Program-made: the position numbers and the translations under genes
Shown here: piece after piece, positions 16,294 through 23,876 of the stretch
Numbering within the stretch: the first letter of the stretch is position 1
How the letters are laid out: every line of letters begins with the position of its first letter
The notes under the pieces: generated by a model
What the model saw: only the letters and a program-made list of their open reading frames with translations
The model's database searches: none
What the model was told of the DNA's origin: nothing
NCBI RefSeq assembly: GCF_029623395.1
Contig: NZ_JAPYKK010000035.1
Span: 1-43,758, forward strand
Direction: 5' to 3'
Length of the DNA stretch: 43,758 bases
Source of the DNA: Sphingomonas echinoides
Lineage (GTDB): Bacteria > Pseudomonadota > Alphaproteobacteria > Sphingomonadales > Sphingomonadaceae

Positions 16294-17169
16294 ATGCCGT
16301 TTCCGCTTTCTCCTCAGTCGATTGATGCTGTTGCGGAGATCATCAGCGGTGGGGCCGGTAACAGCACGATGCCTCCAATCGGCATCTATCGCTCCGGCCC
16401 CCGCATCGAGAAGTTTATGCGGGGCTGCAACGTCGATTTCCAGCTCACAGGTTCGCGCGTTCCATGTTTAGTCGAGCGTCTTATCGCCCTTAATCGCGCG
16501 GCCGAGTATGAGCCCTTGGTACGCGTCATCGAAGCTGCAACCGATCCTCGGGATTTTGTAGCGGACCCCGAACGGCTCTCGACCGTAATCGAGTACCTCA
16601 ATGGTGTGCTCGCCTTCGATGGTTTCGCCCTGCAACGCCAAGGGTTAGCCATCCGCCTTGTGACGGTCGGGCAAGCGAGCCCAGTTCTTGAAAAGCTAGG
16701 GGGCGTGGTCGACACCATCAGCTTCGATACCGTGCGCCTTGATATCGACCGCGCCCTAGCAAGCGTAAATCAAGACCCGGAAGACGCGGTAACGGCCGCG
16801 TGTTCGGCGGTCGAGAGCGTGTGCCGCTCAATCCTTATAGAGCTCGGCGAGGACCTTCCCGCGAAAAAGGATATCCAGGGCCTCTACAATGCCGTGAAGA
16901 AGCCGTTGGCACTGGATGCGAGCAGAACCGACATAAACAGCCAGATCGAGGCCGACGTTCGAACAATTTTAGGTGGGCTTTCTACTGTCATTAGCGGCAT
17001 TGGAGCGTTGCGCACGCATGCAGGCGATGCGCATGGCCGCGAGCGGGGCTTCGTGCGAATCGACGCCCGTATCGCTAGCTTGGCACTCCATTCCGCCAGT
17101 ACAGTTTCACTTTTCTTGATTGAGACTTGGCAGCGCAAGTTCCCTGATCGGGACCTTCGCCGCCATTAG
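16294..17169 (+). CDS. Abortive infection family (Abi_C-like) protein
   Basis: A 291-residue soluble protein. The last about 140 residues match the Abi_C pattern: DPEDAVTAACSAVESVCRSILIELG, LYNAVKKPLAL, ILGGLSTVISGIGALRTHAGDAHGRERG, then an Ala/Ser-rich helix ending FLIETWQRK. The RTHAGDAHG segment is the family hallmark and resembles the HEPN-like active region of Abi proteins, which act as growth-arresting RNases or related effectors during phage infection. The N-terminal half is not recognised. The frame opens at TTG 16282; ATG 16294 is the likelier start, though no strong ribosome site is seen. Neighbours are orphan membrane proteins. A defence role is plausible but unproven. Confidence 0.65.
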   Translation: MPFPLSPQSIDAVAEIISGGAGNSTMPPIGIYRSGPRIEKFMRGCNVDFQLTGSRVPCLVERLIALNRAAEYEPLVRVIEAATDPRDFVADPERLSTVIEYLNGVLAFDGFALQRQGLAIRLVTVGQASPVLEKLGGVVDTISFDTVRLDIDRALASVNQDPEDAVTAACSAVESVCRSILIELGEDLPAKKDIQGLYNAVKKPLALDASRTDINSQIEADVRTILGGLSTVISGIGALRTHAGDAHGRERGFVRIDARIASLALHSASTVSLFLIETWQRKFPDRDLRRH

Positions 17170-17296
17170 AGAATGTACGCTTCAAAACACACAGAAAGAG
17201 CGCTCCCCGCGAGAGCACAATAGGAACGTAAGTTAAGCAGGCGAGTACGCTTATGACGTGCAACGGTCGCCGGCGTATTGCAGGGACCCCGTGTGC

Positions 17297-18088
17297 TCAC
17301 TCGTGTTCATCATGTCGCCTCATGACCGAGACGGAGTGACTGCGTTGCCACGGCGCCCTCCACTCGGGATAAAGTTTGTCCCACTCGACCAATTGGCGGT
17401 GATACGCCTGATGTAGCGATTGGTCGCCCGGCGCCAACGCGGCGTGCAAGAGTTTCTGCTTCATCGTGAGTGTCGATGAGAGAAGTCGTCTGAGCGATGC
17501 CTCCCAGTTAAGGTGTGCAGACTTCCTTTGTTCCGTCGCTTTGTCCCACGGAAGCTTCAGTGTCGCATTGTAGAGATAGATCCATGACACTAGGGCGACC
17601 GCGGTCATGGTGTCATACCTCTGAAGGTCAGAGGCCAGCTTTTTCATCGGCTCACTAATCACAGAGACGATGCCGATCAGAAGCCATCCACTTAACATCG
17701 CCCACGTAGTCTCGTGCGCGCGGGAGCTTCTATCGTTAAGAACGCGAAAGCGAGCACCAAACTCTCTCGAGACATAGACTATAGCGACAAGGAAGCCGAG
17801 AAGGGCGCCAAAGCGAAGCCGAGGCCAAGCACGCATTTCATCAGCTATGAAGCCAAACACGTAGAGCATGACAAGCCAGACGGCGGTAAAGAGTAGGACG
17901 CTGGCCCACCACCTCGGTTCGACACCAGTGATGCGTCTAACCAGCATCTCATTCGGGGACTCGTCGTCAACATCGCTGTTAGGCGAGCAGGTCTTCCCTC
18001 CGTTTACGTCGATGGAGGCGATAAGCCACTCTATAGAGGTAGCATGTCCGTAGAGGAGGCCTTCAGGCGAATGGTCTTGTTTAGACAT
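17297..18088 (-). CDS. Hypothetical four-helix membrane protein
   Basis: A 263-residue protein with a hydrophilic N-terminus (1-57) and hydrophobic segments at about 60-80, 91-110, 129-147 and 161-178. A basic, helical C-terminal tail (about 85 residues) follows. The N-terminal region contains charged runs (DVDDESPNEM) and the tail is Trp- and His-rich. No family is recognised. It is convergent with the Abi_C gene across 127 bp. Codon use is slightly less GC-rich than in the metabolic genes, as elsewhere in this patch. It may belong to the same accessory insertion; no function is proposed. Confidence 0.6.
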   Translation of the reverse strand: MSKQDHSPEGLLYGHATSIEWLIASIDVNGGKTCSPNSDVDDESPNEMLVRRITGVEPRWWASVLLFTAVWLVMLYVFGFIADEMRAWPRLRFGALLGFLVAIVYVSREFGARFRVLNDRSSRAHETTWAMLSGWLLIGIVSVISEPMKKLASDLQRYDTMTAVALVSWIYLYNATLKLPWDKATEQRKSAHLNWEASLRRLLSSTLTMKQKLLHAALAPGDQSLHQAYHRQLVEWDKLYPEWRAPWQRSHSVSVMRRHDEHE

Positions 18089-18716
18089 AACTATGGTTCA
18101 CCGATCATACGGTGGCCTGAACAAAGCGGGACCTCGCATCCCTACCTCAGGCCACCGACAATAACGGCTCCCACGGTTCCCTTGGACTTCCCTGGTCCGA
18201 CGCTGGCATCACCAAGCACATATGCCTTGGCTGGTTCAGCGCCTGCCGATCACGGGGAGCGATCCACGAGGCTGGAGGGTGCGTGGCACCCCGAGTCGAT
18301 CACCGACTCTATTACGTCTTGCCCCTCACGGTGGTTCGACGGCCAACTTTCATTCACCAGCTGACACGTGGCCTCGGCTTCCCTCGGCCGACTAATTATA
18401 GGGGTCGGTACATAGAACGGACCCAGATATACGCTAAGCGCCGACAGGTCTGCTTGGGTGTCCGAAAACACCCGTTTGTCGTGCATCCAGGATGGCGACA
18501 GGGTTTTCCGCCGTAATCTACGCCTTCTGGGACAAGGGCGTCGTCCCGGCACGGTCTGCCGAACGACAGCTACTGCCAGATCCGGCCGCTCGTGGGCGAT
18601 GTCCCGTCCTACTATGGCGCAAATCTGGTAGAGTGCGGTCAGACAGGTTTCAGGAAGGAGATGGCGATCGCGGGCGGTCCCAAAAAGGATGGCGTTTTGA
18701 GAATGCCGATGCGTAC
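18089..18716. other. Long intergenic region, no supported gene
   Basis: About 630 bp between two minus-strand genes. Frames of 77-125 codons exist here on both strands, but they overlap each other, lack ribosome sites and show low-complexity Arg/Pro-rich products, so none is called. The right part (18490-18700) has somewhat protein-like composition in one forward frame (DVPSYYGANLVECGQTGF) but no start, so it could be an unrecognised remnant. A strong inverted repeat lies at the left end. Confidence 0.5.
18111..18156. repeat. Inverted repeat, 10-base perfect arms
   Basis: GGTGGCCTGA (18111-18120) and TCAGGCCACC (18147-18156) are perfect complements with a 26-base spacer, 22 bp upstream of the minus-strand membrane-protein start. 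It may be a regulatory dyad for that gene or the terminator of something upstream; nothing else distinguishes these. Confidence 0.5.
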
Positions 18717-19594
18717 CTACCGCCGCTGCAACCCGATCACGTCCAACAGCGCATCCGCGGCTTTCGTGCGATAGCGTTCCTTATGCCGCAGCCCGAAGAA
18801 GGGGCGAGGAGCGAATGTGATCGGTGCGACGTGCAACAGACCTGCCTTGATGGCCGGGTCGACCACTAGCGCCGACAGGACAGCAACGTCCGCCCCAGCC
18901 TCCACGGCCGTTCGGTCGCTTTCATTAGACGGCATCGTCAGCGCCACGTCGAGGGCAGCCGGATCGACTCCCAAGCTGCGCAACTCGCTATTCAACGTCG
19001 ATCGCGTGCCTGATCCAGGCTCCCGTTGCCCCCAGCGTGCTCGTCGCAGCCATGTCACGTCGATGTCGGCGTCGCCGAAAGGCTGTGCTCCGACGAGCAA
19101 CAGCCGGTCTTCGCCGATCGGCCAATGCGCCAACGCCGGGTTGTCGATCTCGCCCTCGACAATACCCAGATCGGCCTTGCCGTCATAGACGCGTGCCGCG
19201 GCCTGCCCGGTGTTGCCGATCGACAGTTCGATACTAATCGCCGGATAGCGCTCATGGAAAGCCGCAAGGATGGGCGGCAACCAGTAGGCGGCGATGGTCT
19301 GGCTGGCGACGAGGCGCAGCGTGCCCCGCTTCAGCCCGCCAAGCTCCTCCAGCACCGTCTCGGCCGCGTCGGCCCGCGCAAGAACTCCGCGAGCCTCGGT
19401 CAGGAACAGCCGTCCGGCCTCTGTCAGAGCGATGCCGCGCCCGACGCGGTGGAAGAGCTTGGTTGCGTGTCGCTCCTCAAGCGAGGCGATGGCTGCGGAA
19501 GCCTCTGACTGCGTGACGTTTAAGGCCGCGCCGCGACGGTCATATGCTTGCGCTCGGCCACGCCGACGAAGATGCGCAGTTGCTCCAGTGTCAC
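18717..19594 (-). pseudogene. LysR-family regulator with frameshift in HTH
   Basis: The C-terminal about 265 codons form an intact LysR effector domain, and the start GTG at 19594 reads VTLEQLRIFVGVAERKHMTVAAR as in normal LysR proteins. After that Arg codon the frame hits TAA. Adding one base in the CGGCC stretch at about 19524-19528 restores ALNVTQSEASAAIASLEERH. The break therefore falls inside the DNA-binding helix-turn-helix. The restored protein (about 292 residues) is a close paralogue of the intact LysR at 27531-28403, sharing long runs such as GTLRLVASQTIA and RHKERYRT. It is divergent from the YeiH/sulfite-oxidase genes, its presumed targets. A base-call error remains possible. Confidence 0.8.
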
Positions 19595-19628
19595 ACCGCA
19601 CCTGATATAGAAACCGATCACGATTGAC

Positions 19629-19681
19629 GATCGGAATGACAACAAGGCTAAGTTGGAGCGATCGGTAGGCAGGGTTTAGAT
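19629..19681 (+). promoter_or_regulatory. Promoter and LysR-box of the YeiH/sulfite oxidase unit
   Basis: GATCGGAATGAC (19629-19640), 11 bases, then GTTGGAGCGATCGGT (19652-19666). The same bipartite sequence with the same gap lies upstream of the intact LysR gene on the other strand. TTGGAG (19653-19658) and TTAGAT (19676-19681), 17 bases apart, resemble -35 and -10 elements. A dyad CCGATC/GATCGG (19614-19619, 19629-19634) overlaps the left box. Confidence 0.65.
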
Positions 19682-19704
19682 CGTGCGACGGAAGGAACAC
19701 CGCC

Positions 19705-20796
19705 GTGGCCAGTTTTGCCTATCCCGATCGTATATTCCCTACCGTCCAGACTAGCAGATTGCCCGCGCTGCTGCCCGGCGTCGGCCTCTGCCTCGCCGTC
19801 ACCGGCTCGGCCTACGCGCTGGAGGCGGGCGAGCGCGCACTGGCCGGCAAGGCGTGGCTGGAGGCGCTGGTGCTCGCCATCCTGATCGGCACCGCCGTGC
19901 GCAGCCTTTGGACCCCGGATGAAAGGTGGCACGAAGGCATCGCATTCAGCGCCAAATACTTACTGGAGGTGGCGGTCGTCCTGCTCGGTGCTTCGGTCAG
20001 TGCCGCGACCATCTTGGCGGCCGGGCTGCCGCTCCTCGCCGGTATCGCCGGCGTGGTCGTGAGCGCAATCCTGCTCAGCTTTGGGATCGGCCGATTGCTC
20101 GGCTTGCCGACGCGGATGGCGCTGCTGGTGGCTTGCGGCAATTCAATCTGCGGCAACTCCGCCATCGCGGCCGTGGCACCGGTAATCGGCGCCGACAGCG
20201 ACGACGTAGCTGCCTCGATCGCGTTCACGGCGGTACTGGGTGTGGTGGTAGTGCTTGGCCTGCCACTGCTCGGGATTGCGCTCGGCATGGGCGGGCTCGC
20301 CTTCGGGGCGCTCGCCGGGCTCACTGTCTATGCCGTGCCGCAGGTGATCGCAGCCGCCTCGCCGTTGGGCGCCACCGCCGTGCAGATGGGTACGCTCGTC
20401 AAGCTGGTGCGCGTGCTGATGCTCGGGCCGGTGTGCCTTGTTCTGTCGCTGGTGGCGCCTCGTCTCGCGCCGCAGTCGGTTCCCGAAGGCGAGTTCGTCG
20501 CCGGTGCGCCTACGGCCAAGCGGATGGACCTCGCCCACCTCGTGCCCTGGTTCATCATCGGCTTCCTCGCACTGGTCGCCTGCCGCTCGCTGGGTCTGGT
20601 GCCGACCGTCGCCATCGCGCCGATCGGCCGGAGCGCCACGCTGCTGACCGTCGTTTCCATGGCGGCGCTCGGGCTCGGCGTGGACGTCCGCACCGTCGCC
20701 AAGGCCGGGGGCCGCGTGACCATGGCCGTCGTGTTGTCGTTGCTCGGCTTGGCCGCGATCAGCCTGACGCTGCTGGCCGCGCTGCACATCGCATGA
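19705..20796 (+). CDS. YeiH-family putative sulfate/anion exporter
   Basis: A 363-residue polytopic membrane protein with about ten hydrophobic segments. The family signature LLVACGNSICGNSAIAAVAPVIGAD is present near residues 144-168, with the Pro/Gln helix TVYAVPQVIAAASPLG further on. YeiH (Cons_hypoth698) proteins are inner-membrane carriers linked to sulfate or other anion export, often beside sulfite or taurine metabolism genes. The GTG start has GAAGGAA seven bases upstream, and the conserved promoter box lies 24-76 bases before it. Its stop overlaps the next gene's ATG, a cytoplasmic sulfite oxidase. This suggests that sulfate made in the cytoplasm is exported by this carrier; the direction is inferred. 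Confidence 0.82.
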   Translation: MASFAYPDRIFPTVQTSRLPALLPGVGLCLAVTGSAYALEAGERALAGKAWLEALVLAILIGTAVRSLWTPDERWHEGIAFSAKYLLEVAVVLLGASVSAATILAAGLPLLAGIAGVVVSAILLSFGIGRLLGLPTRMALLVACGNSICGNSAIAAVAPVIGADSDDVAASIAFTAVLGVVVVLGLPLLGIALGMGGLAFGALAGLTVYAVPQVIAAASPLGATAVQMGTLVKLVRVLMLGPVCLVLSLVAPRLAPQSVPEGEFVAGAPTAKRMDLAHLVPWFIIGFLALVACRSLGLVPTVAIAPIGRSATLLTVVSMAALGLGVDVRTVAKAGGRVTMAVVLSLLGLAAISLTLLAALHIA

Positions 20797-21926
20797 TCGG
20801 GCAAGATAGTGAGGATGAGGCCGAGGCCAAACCGATTGTCAGGCGTTACAATAGCATGAGCGAGCTGATGATAGAGCGGAACCCCGAGCCCTACAACGCC
20901 GAGCCGGTGCCCGGCGCCTTGATCGAGCGGTTCTTGACGCCACAGAACCTGTTCTATGTGCGCAGCCATGGGCCCGTGCCGGACCTGCCGGCCGATCACC
21001 GGATTGAGGTGGGCGGGATCAGTGTGGGCGAGTGCTCCATCTCGATTGCGGAGTTGAAGGCGCGCTTTCCGGTCCGGACTGTCACGGCTGTGCTTCAGTG
21101 CGCCGGCAACCGCCGGACCGATCTCCAACAGGTGGGCAAGACTTCAGGCGATCCGTGGGACATAGGCGCGATCGGCAATGCCGAGTGGACGGGCGTGCGG
21201 CTCGCAGACCTGTTGGATGCAGTTGGAGCATCGGACGCGTCCAACCTGTTCGTCTGCTTCACCGGCGCTGACGAGGTGGATGTGGAAGGCGAGGTGGCAC
21301 CGTTCGGCGTCTCGATCGCTATGACCAAGGCGCGGGCGCCCGACGTGCTGCTCGCCTGGGCGATGAACGGCGAACCGCTGGCATCCGAGCACGGTGCGCC
21401 GTTGCGTCTGGTCGTGCCAGGCTATGCTGGCGTGCGTAGCGCCAAGTGGCTGACCCGGATCGAGGTCAAGGACACGCCCTCCGAGGCGCCGATCCAGGCG
21501 CACGATTACAAGCTTTTTCCGGCCGACGTGACCAGCGAGACGGCGGACTGGACGCAAGGGCTGACGATCAACGCCATGCCGCTCAACGCCGCGATCTGCT
21601 CGCCTGGTTCGGGCGAGAGTCTGCCCGCGGGCAAGGTCCGGATCGAGGGCTATGCCGTCGCCTATGAGCGCGACGTGTCGCGGGTAGAGGTGTCGCTGAA
21701 CGGCGGTCGAGACTGGCGGCAGGCCGATTTCTCCGACGATCCGGACGGGCAGTGGAGCTGGCAGCGCTGGTCGCTCGATGCGGAACTGCCCAAGGGGCGC
21801 CAGCACCTTGTGGTGCGCGCGTTCGACGATGCGGGCCAGGGTCAGCCCGAACTACCCGATACGATGTGGAACTTCGCCGGATACCTCTGCACGGCCTGGC
21901 ACCACGTCCACGTGCTGGTCGAGTGA
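20793..21926 (+). CDS. Cytoplasmic sulfite oxidase-like molybdopterin enzyme
   Basis: A 377-residue enzyme of the sulfite oxidase family: the Moco domain includes NLFYVRSHGPVPDLP (about 52-66) and AVLQCAGNRR with the molybdenum-ligating Cys103. The C-terminal domain (about 255-377) is the Mo-co dimerisation domain ending CTAWHHVHV. There is no signal peptide, haem or cytochrome domain, so it should work in the cytoplasm with an unknown electron acceptor. The frame is open far upstream, antisense-free but out of phase with YeiH; the true start is the ATG in the ATGA overlap with the YeiH stop. It probably oxidises sulfite to sulfate. Coupling to YeiH and to an MgtC-like gene is by 4-base overlaps on both sides. 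Confidence 0.85.
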   Translation: MIGQDSEDEAEAKPIVRRYNSMSELMIERNPEPYNAEPVPGALIERFLTPQNLFYVRSHGPVPDLPADHRIEVGGISVGECSISIAELKARFPVRTVTAVLQCAGNRRTDLQQVGKTSGDPWDIGAIGNAEWTGVRLADLLDAVGASDASNLFVCFTGADEVDVEGEVAPFGVSIAMTKARAPDVLLAWAMNGEPLASEHGAPLRLVVPGYAGVRSAKWLTRIEVKDTPSEAPIQAHDYKLFPADVTSETADWTQGLTINAMPLNAAICSPGSGESLPAGKVRIEGYAVAYERDVSRVEVSLNGGRDWRQADFSDDPDGQWSWQRWSLDAELPKGRQHLVVRAFDDAGQGQPELPDTMWNFAGYLCTAWHHVHVLVE

Positions 21927-22435
21927 ATCCGCCGCCTTTGTCGGTCGATCTCGCCTTCTGGGTCGACGCGATCGGCAGGATGATCGTGGCGACGGCGGCC
22001 GGCATGACGCTCGGCTGGGAACGGTCACGCGAGAACCGACAGATCATGGGTCTGCGGACGCTGGGGCTGGTCGGGCTCGCGAGTTGCATCGCCGTCCAGG
22101 CGATCGTCCACAGCGGCTTGCCGAACGTGAACGCCGATGCAGCAGGTCGAGTGATGCAGGGCATCCTATCCGGCGTCGGCTTCATCGGCGCGGGCGCGGT
22201 CCTGCGCGTTGGCAGCGGGCAGGAGGTGCACGGGCTAGCAACGGCGGCGTGCATCTGGGTGTCAGCGACGCTCGGAGCGGCAGCGGGATTGGCGGTGTGG
22301 CCACTACTTGTGGGCGGTCTGCTGCTGGCGATGCTAGTGTTGTTCGTCGGCGCACCGCTCGAACGCCGTATCCGCGAACGCGCTCGGCAGACCCCGGCCG
22401 AAGCGGACCGGCGGGACGCCGAGCAGAAACCCTGA
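21923..22435 (+). CDS. MgtC/SapB-family membrane protein
   Basis: A 170-residue protein with the MgtC signature GMTLGWERSRENRQIMGLRTLGLVGLAS near residues 22-49, followed by hydrophobic helices (GRVMQGILSGVGFIGAGAVL, AACIWVSATLGAAAGLAV, VGGLLLAMLVLFVG). MgtC proteins modulate F-ATPase or metal homeostasis in the inner membrane. It starts at a GTG overlapping the stop of the sulfite oxidase (GTGA), so it belongs to the same operon. The long C-terminal domain of Salmonella MgtC is absent, as in most SapB-like members. Its link to sulfite handling is not known. Confidence 0.85.
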   Translation: MNPPPLSVDLAFWVDAIGRMIVATAAGMTLGWERSRENRQIMGLRTLGLVGLASCIAVQAIVHSGLPNVNADAAGRVMQGILSGVGFIGAGAVLRVGSGQEVHGLATAACIWVSATLGAAAGLAVWPLLVGGLLLAMLVLFVGAPLERRIRERARQTPAEADRRDAEQKP

Positions 22436-22487
22436 ATAATCCTTGGCGCGAAACGGTGTACCAGTAGTTTTGCAGACGGAGGACTTC

Positions 22488-22613
22488 ATGAGCGATATCG
22501 ACAAGAAGAAGCCCACCACGCAAGAATCGGCCGAGATTCTGGAGCTGGAGGAGTCGGTCCGCGCCAAAGACAAGGCGAAGGTTGACAACGTCAAGGAAGA
22601 TGATCGCTCCTGA
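22488..22613 (+). CDS. Small highly charged protein (41 aa)
   Basis: ATG 22488 follows GGAGGA by five bases and opens a 41-residue frame (MSDIDKKKPTTQESAEILEL...KEDDRS). More than half the residues are charged; it is probably a single amphipathic helix or disordered. No Cys, Trp or membrane segment is present. It lies 52 bp after the MgtC-like gene on the same strand and could be its last operon partner. No family is recognised; the strong ribosome site is the main support. Confidence 0.6.
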   Translation: MSDIDKKKPTTQESAEILELEESVRAKDKAKVDNVKEDDRS

Positions 22614-22627
22614 GCCGGTTGGCGCCG

Positions 22628-23011
22628 CTAAGCCGGGCTGAAGGAGCGAACGAGAGCGAGGCCGCCGAACAGCGCGAGCACGCCCAGCCCAACCGATCCG
22701 ACAACATAAAGGGCGGCTTGCCCGACTTCGGCTCTCTCCTAAAGCAAGGCCGCTTCCAGCGAGAAGGTCGAGAAGGTCGTGACGCCGCCCAGCCCGCCGG
22801 TGGTGAGGAACAATCGCCATCCCCGGCTCGATCCGCTCCGCAACAGGAACCAGCCGTCCAGCAGACCCATAAGGAATGAGCCGAGCACGTTGATGATGGG
22901 CGTTCCGATCGGCAGGTCGGGGCCGAACAGGCGCAGGCTGAGGCCGTTCAGCCCATACCGCAGCATGCCGTCGGAACCAGTCCCGGCGAACATAATCAGG
23001 TATGGCCCCAT
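22628..23011 (-). pseudogene. crcB: crcB fluoride channel with in-frame amber codon
   Basis: Residues 1-90 match CrcB/Fluc: a glycine-rich N-terminus, IINVLGSFLMGLLDGWFL, then LTTGGLGGVTTFSTFSLEAALL, which contains the pore phenylalanine motif. A TAG at 22739-22741 then ends the frame. Reading through it, the same frame continues without a shift as ERAEVGQAALYVVGSVGLGVLALFGGLALV to a stop at 22628, giving the normal about 127 residues with the fourth helix. So a single nonsense change truncates the protein before its last membrane helix. CrcB dimers export fluoride; the truncated form is probably inactive unless the amber codon is read through. It lies three bases after the DUF190-like gene. 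Confidence 0.8.
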
Positions 23012-23014
23012 GCC

Positions 23015-23377
23015 TCAGCCAGCCAGCTCGGCCGTATCCGCATCTTCCTGGCGCAAGCCCGCCGGGCTGACCGTCCAATGCTCCAGGTGCTTGTAGACGA
23101 TGACCTTGTTCGCAAGCAGGTCGCCGTGCGCCCGGCAGAAGCCTTCGAGCTGCTCGCGCTGGCCGATCAGTTCGACACACATGGTGAGGTGCGGATCGGC
23201 GATCTCGGCGCCGTTCTCACGCACCGGGCCGTGGTTGCTGTAGCCGTAGTGGGTATGGTGGGCGACAGCGTTCATGATTCCGTCCGCCTTGGCCTGCGCG
23301 ACGAGCGTTCGGTCGAGCGGCTTGGCAGCCCAGCGTGAGCGCGTGCCCGGCTTTACCGCCTTGTCGGCTGGCTTCAT
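23015..23377 (-). CDS. DUF190-like protein paired with crcB
   Basis: A 120-residue soluble protein. The core after residue 30 (GIMNAVAHHTHYGYSNHGP, HLTMCVELIGQREQLEGFCRAHGDLLANKVIVYKHLEHW) fits the DUF190 ferredoxin-like alpha/beta fold, a family frequently encoded beside crcB. The His-rich HHTHYGYSNHG segment could bind metal or nucleotide, but this is only suggestive. Its ATG overlaps the stop of the truncated clc frame (ATGA) and its stop is three bases before crcB, so it was translated as part of a clc-DUF190-crcB unit. The frame itself is intact. Function unknown; fluoride response is inferred from context. Confidence 0.6.
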   Translation of the reverse strand: MKPADKAVKPGTRSRWAAKPLDRTLVAQAKADGIMNAVAHHTHYGYSNHGPVRENGAEIADPHLTMCVELIGQREQLEGFCRAHGDLLANKVIVYKHLEHWTVSPAGLRQEDADTAELAG

Positions 23378-23697
23378 GTAGATGCGGACCAGCCGATCTC
23401 GGTCTGCGACACGTGGTGGGCGTCGGACATGGATAAGCCTTCCGTGGGGTGAGGAGCGAACAGGTCTGAAAGGTCGGGCACGGGACGGAGCGCGCGCGCA
23501 TCGCGCAGCGTCAGGTCCGGCGGCAGGGTGCTGCCCGCCCGCTTCGGCACCGCCACCCGTTGCGACAGGTAGATGCCTTTATGCCCGGAGCAGGCGTAAG
23601 CGACGAAACAGGCGACCGCGACCGGCACTGCGGTCTCGGCGCCGAACAGCTCGACGCCCATGATCGTGCAGGCCAGCGGCGTATTGGCCGCGCCCGC
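23374..23697 (-). pseudogene. 3' fragment of ClC-family chloride/fluoride channel
   Basis: Only the last about 107 codons remain. The frame starts without an ATG at residues matching the ClC helix N region (AGAANTPLACTIMGVELFGAE, like AxFxTPLAGT). It continues through AVACFVAYACSGHKGIYLSQRV and a short C-terminal tail. The upstream 300 or so codons are missing; directly before them lies the 5' part of arsC in another frame. A deletion therefore removed most of clc. ClC proteins next to crcB often act in fluoride/proton antiport. An internal ATG at 23661 cannot make a working channel. The 3' end is still coupled by ATGA to the DUF190-like gene. Confidence 0.75.
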
Positions 23698-23866
23698 GGG
23701 GCGTTATGCCGGCGCGGTCGATCAGCTCGACCAGCAGCGCGCGCGAGGGCGGAGTTTTCAGATATTCGACCACGTGCGGTTCGATGCCGGCATTGCGGAT
23801 CAGGCCGAGCGTGTTGCGCGACGTGCCGCACACGGGGTTGTGATAGATCACGATATCGACGGCCAC
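23696..23866 (-). pseudogene. arsC: 5' fragment of arsenate reductase arsC
   Basis: The first 57 codons are a normal glutaredoxin-type ArsC start: IVIYHNPVCGTSRNTLGLIRNAG, with the catalytic Cys13 and the following Arg-containing helix, then VVEYLKTPPSRALLVELIDRAGITPR. At about 23696 the homology stops and the sequence becomes the clc fragment in a different frame. The other half of ArsC, including the Arg residues that bind arsenate, is missing. The nominal frame runs on to 23579 but reads out-of-phase clc sequence (Arg-rich). It lies 10 bp after arsR, so it was the first target of the ars operon. Confidence 0.8.
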
Positions 23867-23876
23867 GGGCGTCCTT

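Noticed and set aside
18250..18869. Several 60-125 codon frames in the gap and across the LysR 3' end
   Set aside because: Mutually overlapping, no ribosome sites, low-complexity products.
20143..20787. 214-codon minus-strand frame
   Set aside because: Antisense to YeiH; the Gln/His/Arg-rich product is typical of a reversed high-GC gene.
19926..20792. Upstream extension of the sulfite oxidase frame to 666 codons
   Set aside because: This part lies in another frame of the YeiH gene, has Arg/Gly-rich low-complexity sequence, and the true ATG overlaps the YeiH stop at 20793.
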